From assembly GCA_030063045.1 (NCBI GenBank), contig JAQSEB010000040.1:992001-1056000 (forward strand): a DNA stretch of 64,000 nt, given 5' to 3'. This document shows, piece by piece, positions 11,382 to 23,320 of the stretch. The first letter of the stretch is position 1. Each line of letters opens with the position of its first letter. The stretch comes from Pratylenchus scribneri (taxonomy: Eukaryota; Nematoda; Chromadorea; Rhabditida; Pratylenchidae). Under the pieces are notes generated by a model, which was not told the origin of the DNA, made no database searches, and saw only the letters and a program-made list of their open reading frames with translations. Position numbers and translations under genes: made by a program.

Positions 11382-12039
11382 GGCCAAAATCCTAGTAGGT
11401 GTAGAGATGCAGCCAAAATGGCCAAAAGAGAAAGAGGGGAAGAGCGCTGCTGGGGCAAAACTGGATTTGACAGACTGAAGGACTGAATTGAATTCAAATC
11501 AGCAAATGATGGAAGAGGGCGGGGCTATGATGAATTGGGGAAGGAAGAGAAGCGTTCAAGGCTCAAAAGAAATGTGGAAGGGAATGGCCACGGAGGGAAA
11601 AGGAAGGTTCGTCTGTTGTTGAGGGGGAGAGGGCAAACTTTTAGTGGGGAGCTTTCAAATGGCATATCGCCTTCCGGGAATAGGTTGCTTCCTTGAAGAG
11701 ATATGGCCAAAATAGCAGCCCAGGTAATGGAACGGCTCTTGAATTTTCCCGGTTCCATATTTTGACACCTTTACTGGGGAGTTGGCGTAAAATTTATTAT
11801 TCCGTCTCCTCCGCCGATGGTTTATGGAATGAAAAATAGCACAAGAAGAATTTCTAAACTCTAAAAATCTAGCCTATTCCTACCCCTAAACTCATCCGGG
11901 CCTACGCTATATAAGCCCTGCCATACCATTGCCTAAACTGCATTAGGGATTTAGGAAAACGTAATAAGATTTAGGATTGATTAGGGTTAAGTTTAAATAG
12001 GACTAGATGGGTATGGGTTTTAAAAGTAGGGGTAGCAAT
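11382..12039. other. Spacer of the inverted duplication, first part
   Basis: Non-coding. It includes the second copy of the direct repeat noted at 9880-10066 (here about 11425-11575). No gene was seen. Confidence 0.55.
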
Positions 12040-12213
12040 TAGAGTTGGACAAAGTCTCCGGTTCCAAATAATCGATACATTTTGGAACTGAAATTGGGAA
12101 ATTTTGCTATTTAGAAATGAAAAAAAAAGAGGAAACGAGAACCGACATTTTTCAGAACCGAAAACCGAGTTTTGGAACCGAGACCGTCTAGGAACCGAGT
12201 CTGTCCAACCCTA
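12040..12213. mobile_element. MITE of the TAGGRTTGGNCAAAGTC family, copy 1
   Basis: Imperfect terminal inverted repeats: TAGAGTTGGACAAAGTC at the left, and GACT(C)GGTTCC-type sequence ending TGTCCAACCCTA at the right. The interior contains AAATTGGGAAATTTTGC and runs of AACCGA. Related copies lie at 28296-28458 and 61540-61689. Confidence 0.75.
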
Positions 12214-12340
12214 GTGGCAACTGGCAATGCCCAAATTAGTAAATAAGATAACCAATTTTCAATTTTATTTTATTAAATCTCAATAAAAAATTTAGATTAA
12301 AATGAATTGTAGAGTACAGAAATTATCGCCCTTAATCAAT

Positions 12341-12754
12341 TAGGGTTAATTATCCGTGCGCGGATAATGAAATCACGGGTAACGGCTAGTGCGGATAATC
12401 AAGGCACGGATAAGGGACGGGTAGGCCATTTTCGAAAAATATCCGCGGATACACCCCCATCCTCCGTGCTCATTTGGTATATTCCAAAATAAAAAATCTA
12501 ATTTGTTTCCAAATGACCATGTAGGGCATGGTTACCATCTTCAAAATTACAAAAATCTGGCATATGGATCGAAAAACATGGAAAAAATCCGGTAAAAAAT
12601 TAGGGTTGCGGGTAGGCGGATATTCAGGATGTGGTTAACGGATAATGCGAATACCGGATAATACGGGACGTGTAGGCAGGACGGATAATAGGCCCAAAAT
12701 CGCGCGAATATCCGTCCGTTGTACCCGTCCCACCAACGCGGATAATTAACCCTA
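12341..12754. mobile_element. MITE with TAGGGTTAATTATCCG termini
   Basis: Terminal inverted repeats TAGGGTTAATTATCCGTG and the complement of CGCGGATAATTAACCCTA enclose about 414 bp rich in GGATAA / ACGGGT motifs. No coding capacity. A degraded relative lies at 9160-9325. The direct flanks share CTTAATC, but the exact target duplication is unclear. Confidence 0.75.
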
Positions 12755-12865
12755 CTTAATCTATTTAATCATATTGGGCTGATGTTTGGGGATTGGGGTC
12801 TTTTATGCCCAGGACATTTCCATCTCAGCGACTTTGACAAACCATAGCTCATCAGCCATATAACC

Positions 12866-13080
12866 AATCAAAATGATCTAATGTGCATTTAATAGCACTA
12901 ATTATTGGGCTATCCGTTGGTATATTGATCATCCAAAACTGTAATATTTTAGCCAAGATATGGCCATAAATTCAAAAATAAAAGGGACTTTCTTTTTATG
13001 GCCACATCTTGGCCAAAACTTTACATTTTTGGATTATCAATATACCATTGGATAGCTAATAATTAGTATATTAAATGAAT
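12866..13080. mobile_element. Fold-back MITE
   Basis: The left half (TTTAATAGCACTAATTATTG, GCTATCCGTTGGTATATTGA, TTTTAGCCAAGATATGGCCA) is mirrored by the right half (TGGCCACATCTTGGCCAAAA, TCAATATACCATTGGATAGC, TAATTAGTATATTAAA), so the DNA can form a long hairpin with its turn near 12980. Traces of similar sequence occur at 9530-9640. Confidence 0.7.
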
Positions 13081-13245
13081 TTTATATCACTTAAATTGCT
13101 TAATTGGGTGACAATGTTTGTTGAGTGTTTGGGCAAACGGAGAATCGAGGGGAGGGAATGAATCTCATCACAGAAAAAGCAGCCAAAGGCACAAAAAAAA
13201 TGATCACGAGAGGAAATGGGAATAAAGGAAACACAGTACGGAAGG

Positions 13246-14556
13246 AGGATATGCACAATCTCATAAACGCCCTCTTTACTTTTTTTTCAAAATTTTGAAA
13301 AATCAAAAAAGCAATGTTCTACTATATCGCATTTTTCGCGCCCAAGACCATCCCTGATTTTGGCCAATTTCGCCGCTACTTTCCCTTTGATTTTTCTTGC
13401 CAGGATCAACCGGGCGACATCGCTTGTAGCTCATTAATGGCGAAACCGATATTGATGATTTCGGTATCAAATTAAAGAGCGCACTTCTGGCTATCGATTC
13501 ATATAAAATTTATCTAGATTAGTCGGTTGATATATCGTATTGGTTCGATCTCTAATTTTGATATTTCTTTTTTAGCTTTTTAGTCACCAATAATAATAAT
13601 ATTTTTGCAACTTCTAATTCCAATTTTAATGGCAAGAAAAAAAGCCCTTTCGGGACACAATATTATTTGTATTTTTGTTTTTTGTTCCATTTCAAACAGC
13701 AGGGGAAAATGGAGATTATGTTTTTGTATACCGTAATTCTACGAGGATTTTTTTATGTATTTGGATTTGTGGATGTGGATGATGGTTACGATTCGATTAT
13801 TTTAATTCATTTTTGGGCTTCTTATTATAAGCTGAGTTTTTTGTGCTTTTTCCACTAAAAAAGACCCTCCCCAATCCACCCACCTAAAAGTAAAACTTTC
13901 GATGGATGGCGCCGCTAGCTTGATTTTCTTAACCATTAGGGAAAAAGCTAATGGAATATGAATTATGCATTCAAAAATTTGGCCCACCTTATTCTTCCCC
14001 AATTGCCCCACCCACGGTGGCTTTATTTCTTTTTTTTTTCCTTATTTCCACATTCATGGCGGACGGCGCTTCAATGCTGGCTGCTTAAGTGGCCCATATC
14101 ATTCCACTTTTTGACGATCATTGGGCCTTTCACTTCTCCCAAAAATGATGAAATAGTTTAAGAGCGTATTACAAGTTACACCTTTTGCGGACCCGCCACT
14201 TTGCGGTCGAAACGGACTGCTGGTGTTGTTGGCGGTAAAGTTGATATGGAATTGTTTATGGCATTTTATTAGGCATAAAATTAACTACAAAATGACATCA
14301 AATGCTTTTACCAATATTGAGTATTCACTAAGTTATGGCCAAAAACCGCCAAAAACACAATTTTAATTAAACCGAAGGTTTTTGACCATAACTCATCAGT
14401 GAATATTCAACATTGGTTAATGCTTTTGATGTCATTTTGTTGCTAATTTTATGCCTAATAAAATGCCATAAAAAATGCTACATCAACTTTACCGCCAGCG
14501 GCACTAAACCATTTCATCTGCAATTGGCGGGTTCGCAAAAGGCGTAATACGCTCTC
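13246..14556 (-). repeat. Right arm of the large inverted duplication
   Basis: Reverse complement of 10067-11381 (see that entry). The inner boundary is sharp: the match begins at GGATATGCACAATC near 13247. One single-residue difference is seen between the longest mirrored frames (13802-14011 against 10614-10823). The outer end carries the second copy of the fold-back element. Confidence 0.93.
14149..14556. mobile_element. Fold-back element, right copy
   Basis: Begins AGAGCGTATTAC and ends GTAATACGCTCT, with GCGGACCCGCCACTTTGCGG and GGCGGTAAAG towards one side and their diverged complements towards the other. The two internal halves pair over roughly 180 bp. Same family as 10067-10476 and the fragment at 3460-3515. 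Confidence 0.75.
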
Positions 14557-14565
14557 TTAGATTGG

Positions 14566-14711
14566 CGGACGATTGTCCGAAATGGGACGATTGTCCGAAT
14601 CTTTAGCATGTACTATTTCCGCTAGACTCCTATGCTCCGAAGCCCATAGGCCCATAGTCCCTAGCCCCTACTCTGATTTCGGACAATCGTCCCATTTCGG
14701 AAAATCGTCCC
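14566..14711. mobile_element. Short MITE with GGACGATTGTCCGAA ends
   Basis: GGACGATTGTCCGAAATGGG followed by ACGATTGTCCGAA at the left is mirrored at the right by TTCGGACAATCGTCCCATTT and CGGAAAATCGTCC. The motif is repeated twice at each end. About 145 bp, no coding capacity. Confidence 0.7.
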
Positions 14712-14719
14712 TACACCTC

Positions 14720-15170
14720 TTAATCCATTTCATCACTTTTTGGGGAGATGGGGTGGGGGGGGGTGTGAAAGCTCTATGATGATGGTAAAAATGCATTGAA
14801 GCGCCGTCCGCCTTGAATGAGGAAATATAAAAGGAAAAGCGAAATAAAGCCAGCGCCCAAGGCCCAACGGTGAGGAAATTGGGGGAGAAATAAATGGGCC
14901 ACCAAAATTTTTGTGAACGCATAATTCATAATATTCCATTAGCTTTTTCCCCAATGGTAAGGTTTATGTGATCGCGAAGAATTGAATAAAAAAAAATGGC
15001 GAAGAGGAAATCAAATGAAGGGCGCCGCCATCCCCATCGAAAGTTTTTTGCTCACTGGATTTTTTATGAGTTGGATTGTGGATGGATGGTTGGTTACGTA
15101 CGATTCGATTATTTTAATTCATTTTTTTGCCAAAATCGGCAAATTTCTTGTTATTTTCTTCCTTTTTAAT
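14720..15170 (+). repeat. Third, diverged copy of the inverted-duplication unit
   Basis: Direct-orientation relative of 10480-10850 (TTGAAGCGCCGTCCGCC, GCATAATTCATA...ATTCCATTAGCTTTTTCCC, CCATCGAAAGTTTT, GATTCGATTATTTTAATTCA). Identity is visibly lower than between the two palindrome arms, so this is an older copy. Confidence 0.7.
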
Positions 15171-15700
15171 TTTGGGAAACGTGACAAATATGTACCCTCC
15201 GAAATTTTGGCTCATTAATTAAATACATTTATTTTATATGAATATTCGATCTCGCTGATGGGATTATCAATGTACACATCAAAATATTTTTTTTAAACCT
15301 GAATGTGAATTTAGCATGTCCCCAACAGTGATTTTGGCATTTTTATTTACTCTTCTTTGATTGGTTGAGAATTTGCATCAGACAAAATATAATTTAATTT
15401 CATTCACTCAATTCAAAAATGTTCGAATGAGACAAATTTAGTTCCAATTCCAATGGATGAAAAATGATAAAATTAATTTATTTAAGTATATTAGGTAATG
15501 ATGCATGGAAAAATAGCCTAAAACGAAATACACAGTAAAATTTATTAAAAAAATTCAAATATTTTTCTGAGGCAATGTTCCCAAAGAATTTTAATTGACC
15601 CAATTTAAGAAGTTGCTGCATGTACATTTGATTTTGATGGATTGAGATTTGAGAAAAATGGAAATATTTAAGAAAAATTGCTCCGAGAAAAGCATTTGTT
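15171..15700. other. Non-coding AT-rich stretch
   Basis: No gene, repeat or structured element was recognised. It lies between the repeat block and the 3' flank of gene B. Confidence 0.5.
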
Positions 15701-15719
15701 TTATAAAATGATTTAAAAA

Positions 15720-15885
15720 GCTTTTTATTTTTTAATGGTCTTAAAAGTTTTTTGAATAAATTTACTTTTTATAATGGATATTATAAAAACTTTTTGAATA
15801 ATTTATTTTATAAAATGGTTTTTAAAAGCTTTTAAATATTTTTAATCGTTTTTCAATTATCCAAAGATTTATGCCTTTAATTGTG
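15720..15885. mobile_element. Short AT-rich dispersed element, copy 1
   Basis: About 165 bp containing TTTTTAATGGTCTTAAAAGT, TTTACTTTTTATAATGGATA and TTTTAATCGTTTTTCAATTA. A close copy interrupts the last exon of gene D at 25175-25330. No coding capacity and no clear terminal inverted repeats. Confidence 0.75.
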
Positions 15886-16069
15886 GAAAGAATTTTAAAT
15901 AAAAAATCTAAAAATTAAATGAAATCAACAGTTAATTAATGAACAAATCTGGAATAAAGGGAAATTAAATGGCTATTTAAATTTAATCTCACCTTTTTTA
16001 TTCTTTCCATCATATCGTGGCAAATCAATGTTTTTGCTGAATGGGAATGAATATAAAATATGGAAAAAT

Positions 16070-16310
16070 TGGAATGAAAATTTGTGCAGAGAAATTGAAG
16101 CAAATTATTCAACGCCTTTGAATAATTGTGAACGAATTTTTTGGGCAACTTTGCCCAATAATTTTATTTATTTGTGGTCGTTGCATTAAAAAAGAAAATA
16201 TATTTGTAAAAAAATAAATTAATAAGAGAAACAAATTTACATAGATTATTCCTTTGAGATGATTTACTACTCATTGGTGGGGTAATGTGTGGTGCTGAAT
16301 TTAAAATATA
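16070..16310. repeat. Duplicated 3' flank of gene B
   Basis: The segment with AATTATTCAACGCCTTTGAA, TTTGCCCAATAATTTTATTT and ATTTGTGGTCGTTGCA recurs at 22690-22960, and its first part at 19740-19830 next to gene C. This marks blocks of segmental duplication that carried the gene family. Confidence 0.7.
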
Positions 16311-16468
16311 ATTAAATATATAATAAATATATAAGTTATAAGAATAAGATGATAGAGCTAAATTAAAAATAGAAAAGTATAATAATTAAGAGTAAATCGA
16401 AATTTATTAAATAAGTATATTATGAATGAATATTATTCAATTTTATTTTCCATTCTTTCATAAATTCT

Positions 16469-18314
16469 TCAATTTTCCTCTTCTTCTGTGTCCGGCGATA
16501 ATTCACCATTGCGGGCTGCTGGTGCCGAATTCAATGGGGCGTTTTTCTTCCTCAAATTTGCCTATAAGGGGAATTGAATTAATTTATCAATTTATTAAGA
16601 ATTTTTAAATTTATTAGGTGCGTCAAAAAAATAACAAAATTTTTTATATTATAAATTTTAAACATGAATTTTTGGTTCAATTTATTATTTTGGTGCATGT
16701 AAATTTTAATATACCGTATTTCTTCTAATAGTAGCCCCGGGGCTTTTCAATTTCACAGACCCTCCAAAGGGGGCTTCTATTAGAAGAAATATGGTAAATT
16801 CATAGAAATCTTACCCAAACTTCAATTGCCCTTTCCTTGTTTCTCTGTTCTTTACTGGCCTCAATAGCTTGTCTGTTGCATAAAATCCCAACAGCAGGAG
16901 CTGCCTCTGTCACCTTTTGATATTTATTGGAATCAGATTTGGCCAAAAGTGATCTAATAGCCCCCGGATCACCCATAGTTTTTGCCAGCTGTCCTTTTGG
17001 ATTGAGCATTGCCCACACAATGAGCTGTTGATCCCGGAGAGCCGGTCCAGGATCGCGATGAATTGGGTTGGCATTGGCACCAATATTCCGAGATGTTGAT
17101 TGGTGCATTTGGCCCTCATTTGATTGGCCATTGGCTGAATCCTGACTTTGGTCGGAAGCTGAGCATTGTGCACACATTTCTATGGGGGAATTTATTTGGC
17201 TAAAGTAATTCTAATAGTACCGCGTTGATTTGATTTCTTGGCCTTGCCAAGTTGTTGTTGACGCCGAACTGCCGGTGGTTTGTTATTGGCAGGCGGCTGA
17301 ACAGAGTTACGGAATGCTGAAATAGCATAGAATTTATTTTTTTACAAAAATTGCAAAATTGTATAAACAGACTACTGAGTATCTAATAATATTATTTTAT
17401 TTAAATTGATTCAGACTTCTTAATATTATGTCCAAAAAATATAGAAAATTTTGCTAATCGATATTGGCCACAAATCCTGCCAAATCAATTTAAATAAAAT
17501 TAATATCAATTGATAGTTATAATTGTTCTTTAATTTGATATTAAAACTATTAATTCGGTTCATTTCTTGATAAATTGTTATAAAAGGCAAAAAAGTTGGT
17601 TAAGATTTTCACCATTTGATTGTCCTCCGGCTTCCTTCTGCACAGGCCCAGTAGCATTCATTTCCCGTTGTCTCAAATATTGTTCAAATTCCACCATCAA
17701 TCGCTCATCCCGTTCCGGAACCAGTGTCCTTCGACGCAAAAATTCATCAAATTTCTTCTGCAATTCCGGATCGCTTTTGTACTCCGCGTGTGAATGACCA
17801 AACAATTGTTGAAAAAGGCAACATTTACACCTGAAAATTATTCAAAATTAATGGGAAGTCTATCAAATTAAGGACAAAAATTGGATGAAAAGTCTTTCAA
17901 ATTAAGGAAAAGATTGGAAAATTTAGAATTTAAGCTAGTCCAATAATGTCAAATTAGCAAGTTTTAAACAGATTTGTTCATGGTTTTAAACCATGATTTT
18001 CACAAATTCGTTTTCGGTTTTTTAAATTGTCTTTTTCGTTTTATCTCATTAAAATTCCCAATTTTTTATTTTATATTTCGTCGATATTGAAACCACATTG
18101 GGCAACCCCATTTTAAACCTAATTTTTATTAAAATATTTTAATTAATTATTCTCTTGGTTTATTTTCTACTAATTGGGCTATTTAAATATGTGAATAATC
18201 CCTTATTTATTCTTCATGAAATTCCCATCCAATCTTTCTAATTAAGTGCCAATTTTCTTACCAATCTTCTCCCTGGTTGCGGCCTTTCAATTTTCTTCCA
18301 TGATCGTTAGCCAT
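16469..18314 (-). CDS. Family member B: uncharacterised protein with WCxxC segment and repeat module
   Basis: Function unknown. Exons about 18314-18262, 17830-17613, 17316-17221, 17179-16815 and 16561-16469 join in phase into roughly 274 residues. The start MANDHGRKLKG and the following WCKCCLFQQLFG, SDPELQKKFDEFLRRRT and DERLMVEFEQYLRQREMN match the middle of gene D. Exon 4 holds one repeat module (STSRNIGAN, LNPKGQLAKTMGD). Its end (TEAAP, RNRQAIEA-type tail) and the last exon (ending GELSPDTEEEEEN) match gene C. Between exons 3 and 4 a 41-nt GT-AG segment (17220-17180) contains an in-frame TAA if read through; splicing it restores frame. That segment is homologous to translated residues in gene D. 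A second 66-nt GT-AG segment (16972-16907) is open in frame. No signal peptide, no membrane segment; many charged residues and Gln. Confidence 0.7.
16712..16795. mobile_element. 84-bp fold-back MITE in the last intron of gene B
   Basis: TACCGTATTTCTTCTAATAG at the left is mirrored by CTATTAGAAGAAATATGGTA at the right, with a short GC-rich centre. It lies inside the last intron of gene B and is too small to encode anything. Confidence 0.8.
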
Positions 18315-18475
18315 TTTTGAAACTTAAAATTAGAAAATATGTTAGAATTAGAAATTGATTCAGAATTCAATTCAAGTTCCAAAATTTTTTTAAAATTAAT
18401 ATAAACCTACCTTCAAAAGAATTTTCAATGATTTATTCTTGCAATCAATCTGAATCTGTATTACGAATAGAATAT
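18315..18475 (-). promoter_or_regulatory. 5' leader of gene B
   Basis: Contains the same arrangement as genes A and C: a leader exon ending CTTTTGAAG before a GTAGG donor, and the shared TTGCAATCAATCTGAATC stretch. It supports the chosen MAN start and common ancestry of the promoters. Confidence 0.5.
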
Positions 18476-19910
18476 AAAATCCGTGAAATAATAAATTATA
18501 ATAATCAAATGAATTTGAACAATTGAAATTGTGAAAAAATGATATTTAAACAAATTTATACAAAAATGAAATGATTTTAATGAATAAAATGAAAATTTTA
18601 ATATTCTTCAATCAATGTGGCACGCCAACCACAACTAGACATTGTAATTTTGTTACGGCAATCATTCTCTTTAAATATAACAATGATTTAAAAAATCTTA
18701 CCTGCTCTGCAGTAGGAAGATATCATAAAGATTTGTAGACTATTTACCTTATGATAATGCATATGATTTCGATGGCAAATTAAAAAAATAATTTATTTTC
18801 ACTTAATTCTGATTCATTTCTTCTTTGTCCCCAAATGGAATTGGGTGTTTTTTAACTTTTCACTGAATTAGTTTGAAGGCGGAATTCCAAACAAAAATAA
18901 AGTTGAATTGGCAAAAGACGAATTTTTATTTATCGCGAATAAAATATTATTTAGAAATTTGGGGGAAGGATGGCTGGATAAAATGTTAAGAAAAAGAAAA
19001 TGTGATCCTGAACAATTTTGGGTGGGAACTGGGAAGTGGCGAATAAAATATTATTTAGAAATTTGGGAGGAAAGATGGTGATAAAAATTAGGAAAAGGGA
19101 AAAGTGATTTTGGTTTACGTGGGTAGAAAAATTTTGGCTGGGAAGTGGAAGGGGCCAAAAAAATTTTGTGAAATGTTCAAAACATTTATAAAACTAACAA
19201 AGAAAATATTTTTTTGAATGGCAATAACTTTACTAAATCTACCAATGAAAAATTTCGTGACATCATTCCTCCAAAAAAAAATGCAATAATAAATGGGCGC
19301 TTCCCCAAAAAGTGCTAAAACGGGGGTTACCCCAAAAATGCAAAAATAAAAAATTAACTTCATTATTCATCATTCCATCCCAATTAATAATTCCATCATA
19401 ATTTCCAATTTCCATCACATATCCTACATGACAATTCAACAATAACATTCATCCGCAGTTCGAATGATATTTGTTAACTTGATTTTTGTAATGTAAAACA
19501 TTTGATATTAAATTTTGAAACTTGGCCCAGTCCAATTCTTCTGCTATTCAGTCAGAGTTCATTTCTTCCCAAACGATCTTCCAATTAACTTGATAAAATT
19601 GATGAATGGGTCTGGAATAAATTTGAAAGAAATTAAATGATTTTAATTTTAAATATCGCCTTTTTTTATTTTTATGAACCTTGGCAAATCAAAACTGTAA
19701 TTTGGGAATAAATTTAATCAGATTAATATATGTAAAATTGAAATGAAAATCTGTACAAAAAAATGAGGCGAATTATTCAACGCCTTTGAAATATGTAAAA
19801 CGAATTTTTTGAAAATGTATGATAGTAAAAATTGAAAAATAAAAGAAATTATTAAATAGTATTTAAGAATGAATATCATCCAATTTGTTTTTTCCATTCT
19901 TGAATAATTT
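18476..19910. other. Intergenic stretch between B and C
   Basis: AT-rich DNA. A GCGAATAAAATATTATTTAGA segment occurs twice (near 18938 and 19040). The part from about 19370 to 19830 resembles 22360-22760, part of the segmental duplication. No gene was seen. Confidence 0.5.
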
Positions 19911-19911
19911 C

Positions 19912-20665
19912 TCAATTCTCCTCTTCTTCTTCTATATCTTGTAATTCACCATTGCGGGCTGCTGATGCCGAAATCAATTGCGCATTTCTTTTGTTCAAAT
20001 TTGCCTTTAAGATAAATGAATTAATTAACCAAAATTTTAAATTTTTTCGCAAAAATTTATTAGTATTCAATTTTCTAGGCAGATGAATTTTTGATTCAAT
20101 TTTATCATTTCTGGTACACTTAGATTTAAAAAATTCATAAAAATCTTACCATAACTTCAATGGCACCTGCCAAATTTTGCCGCTCCCTATTGGCTTCAAT
20201 GGCTTGACGGTTGCGTAAAATTCCGACAGGAGCTGCCTCAGGCACCTTTTGATGAATATTTTGTTGGCGATGATGAATTATTATATTATAGTTGATTGCC
20301 TTTTTGGCCAAATTTTTGTTGATCGGTCTACGGAGGATCCTTTTCTCTCGCTCTCTTTGAACTGCTAAAATAAAAATTATTTTGTCGGTACATAAAAAAT
20401 TGAGAGATTTACCTTTCTTTCGGGCTCGTTCCCTTTCCACATAATATTCGTTCCCTTTGGCCACAATTTTTCGGTGCTTGCTCAAAGGCATATTTGGATC
20501 CAAGCCAATTTTGACCAAATATTTTCGCAAAAATTCTTTCTTTTCCACCTCCACACGATTCATCCACGCTTTGTGAAGATCATGTTCCGCTTCCTTGACC
20601 TCTTGTTTACTTGTAAATAAGTCTAATGAATCAAAAGGTCGACCAATACGTCCACCATTCGCCAT
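19912..20665 (-). CDS. Family member C: uncharacterised basic protein
   Basis: Function unknown. Exons 20665-20413, 20364-20150 and 20004-19912 join in phase to about 186 residues. The protein starts MANGGRIGRPFDSL, carries KIGLDPNMPLSKHRKIV near residue 60, a basic segment (REREKRILRRP) and the tail EAAPVGILRNRQAIEANRE, then ends in an acidic run (DIEEEEEN). It is the most intact of the small members: all donors and acceptors are canonical and there is no stop. It lines up with gene A over the first two exons and with gene B over the last two. The end-to-end pattern of a basic body and a short acidic tail suggests a nuclear or nucleic-acid-linked role, but this is inference only. Confidence 0.75.
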
Positions 20666-20739
20666 TTTGAAGCAATTACTGTAAAATTATACTTTTTAGT
20701 ATATGGAATTAAATAAGTTAAATATTAATATTCTAATAT

Positions 20740-20830
20740 TGAAATTAAGTGCCCACCTTCAAAAGAATGGTTAACAATTTGTTCAGATTGCCTTTTGTCT
20801 TTTCTTACAATCAATCTGAATCTGAATTGG
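20740..20830 (-). promoter_or_regulatory. 5' leader of gene C
   Basis: Leader exon ending CTTTTGAAG at a GTGGG donor near 20758, preceded by the shared ACAATCAATCTGAATC stretch. An acceptor TTTTACAG lies about 12 bases before the ATG. Same layout as genes A and B. Confidence 0.5.
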
Positions 20831-20834
20831 GAAG

Positions 20835-23110
20835 AAATAAAAAATCGATTAAATAAATAAATTAGATAATCAAATGAATTAACATTTGAATTTGTGAAAA
20901 AAATATGATTTTTAAACAAATTTATACAAAAAATTAAATGTAATGAATAAAATAATGAAATTTTCAATGTTCTCCAATCTATCAATGCGCCACAATTTGA
21001 CAATGTAATTCGACCATTCATTTTCACCTCAAATAGAATAATGAATTTATAGAGAGAGACTTGCCTGATGATGCTGGAAGATATCAAGAAGATTTTTGAT
21101 TCAATTGCTTCAAAAATTTTTATGAAATTTATCCAAAATTGACGACAATATAATTTCAATCTAAGCTATTCTATTTCATTTCGGAATATATTTTGAGTAT
21201 ACTTTCCGAAAATATTGTGTTTATTTGTTTTGATTTTTCTTTCCGGAATTTATTCTGATTTTCCCTTCCACATTATGTTCTGATTTTATTCTAATTTTTA
21301 TTTCCAGAAATCTTCCGATTTTTTTCTAGTTCCTTTTCCAGAATTAATAATTAAAATTTATGACTTATGATTTAATCCTGCGATTGAATAGCCACACAAA
21401 TGTTTGAAATTTGATTTGGGCAGAATTAAGTCTGATTGATCTTATTCAATGGTTGAAATTTTTTTTGAATCTCTTGAGGCTTCAGTCTCGTGATTTCTGC
21501 TTTTGCAATTATAAATTTAATCAATTTTTAGTCATGTGTTCCCTACTCTTGCGTCAAGTGTTTGCCTTCAAAAAATCGCATATCTGAGCGTCAGGTGTTC
21601 AATTTGATTGATTATCTAGTCGATCAGGCCGTTCTTAGACTTGAAACTGATCAACTGTCAAATTCGAAAAATTGACTAACAGACTTATTGGACTTATTGG
21701 ACAGAATACTTTTTACTTTGTTTTACAAAAATTGACATTTGAATTATGGCTGCTGAATGTACGGCATTATACTGGATCTCACATTGACTTTAACTTGAAA
21801 CTTTTTGGACATTTGCTTTTTCCACCAAAAATTGTCATTAGTCTTGGGGGTTAAATGAACTTATTTTTGAGGAATATCACCAAATTCAGCGAATTGACAT
21901 GACAGCCCAAAATGAATTGAATCTTTTGGTTTTTATTGGTGGGTCAAATTGACTTGGAACTTATGTGAAAAAGACCTTTTTGAGTACTTCTGCATTTTCC
22001 ACAAAAATTGACTTTGGCCTAAAGCAAAATTGGCTGCCTATCTATGGGGGTCAAATGAACTTATTTTTTATAGAATTTCACCAAATGCGTTGCATTTGCC
22101 CTCAAAAGAAATCGCAACACTTGTGATTCTGTAATTGCTTTTCATCTGTTTCGTTCCTTGATGGAATCTGCGAACATTAATTGATTATGAAAATAATTCA
22201 ATGAAAAAAATGAATAATCAAATAATGGTCATATTCTTTGTGCTTTTTCTTCCATCTTTTACAAATATCGACAACATCTTTCTTTTACTTCACGGTTTTA
22301 ATTACATCGCCATTTTACATCGCCTACATCGGTCTTTTACTTCTTCATCATTAATCCAGTTCCATTTCAATTAATAAATTCCATCACAATTTCCAAATTA
22401 ATCCACTGATCAATTCAACAAAAGTATTCGTCATTTTTAATGATATTTGTTAACTTGAATGTGCAAGAACATTAGATATTAAATCTTGGCTTTAAACTTA
22501 GCCCATTGGCCCAGGCAAATTGTTGTTCAGAGCAAAACATTTTCCAATCAATTGAATAATTTAACGAAAGAAACTGGAATTAATTTGAGAGAAATTAAAA
22601 TGGCTATTTATAATTATATTTCACCTTTTTTATTCCTTCCGATTTTTGCCAAATCAAAACTGAAATTTGGGAATGAATTTAAATTTATGCAAAATTGAAA
22701 TATGAAAATTTGTTCAAAGAAATTGAGGCGAATTATTCAACGCCTTTGAAAAAAATTGAAACGAATTTTTTGGGCAATTTTGCCCAATAATTTTATTTAT
22801 TTGTGGTCGTTGCAAAAAAAAGAAAAAAAATAGTGGTCAAAAATAAATTAATTAATAGTAAAACAAATTGCATTTTAAATTACATAGATCATTCATTTGA
22901 GATATTTTTTACAACGAATTGTGGTGGGGTGTGGTGTGGTGAATTAAAACAAACAATTAAATTATAATTATAAATAAGACATATAAGATGAAGCTGAAAT
23001 TTAATTTTTCACAAATTTTTGTTGGATGAAAAAATTTCCATAAAATATTGGCTAGCAAAATAATTATTTATTTTGGGTTTTTTTTAATTTTTGCCGAAAA
23101 ATAATTTGTT
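20835..23110. other. Intergenic stretch upstream of gene C
   Basis: No gene was recognised. It contains a copy of the segmental-duplication flank (about 22360-22960, related to 19370-19830 and 16070-16310), including the pair AATTATTCAACGCC / TTTGCCCAATAATTTTATTT. Stretches such as TTTTCCGGAATTTATTCTG near 21230-21330 recur in an intron of gene D near 31900-32200. Confidence 0.5.
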
Positions 23111-23320
23111 TTTTGGATTTTTTATTTTTTGCCGAAAATTGTTTGTTTTTGGGTTTTTTTAATTTTTTGCCGAAAATTGTTTGTTTTTGGGTTTTTTTAA
23201 TTTTTTGCCGAAAATTGTTTGTTTTTGGGTTTTTTATTTTGCTGCCGTTTTTTTGTATTTTTGTTTTTTTAAATGAAATAAAAAATGAAAATTTGTTTTT
23301 GGGATTTTTTAATTTCAGCT
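23110..23320. repeat. 38-bp tandem repeat, about 4 copies
   Basis: Repeats of GTTTGTTTTTGGGTTTTTTT followed by AATTTTTTGCCGAAAATT. T-rich on the plus strand; the overlapping open frame of repeated Phe, Cys and Leu is an artefact of the repeat. Confidence 0.8.
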
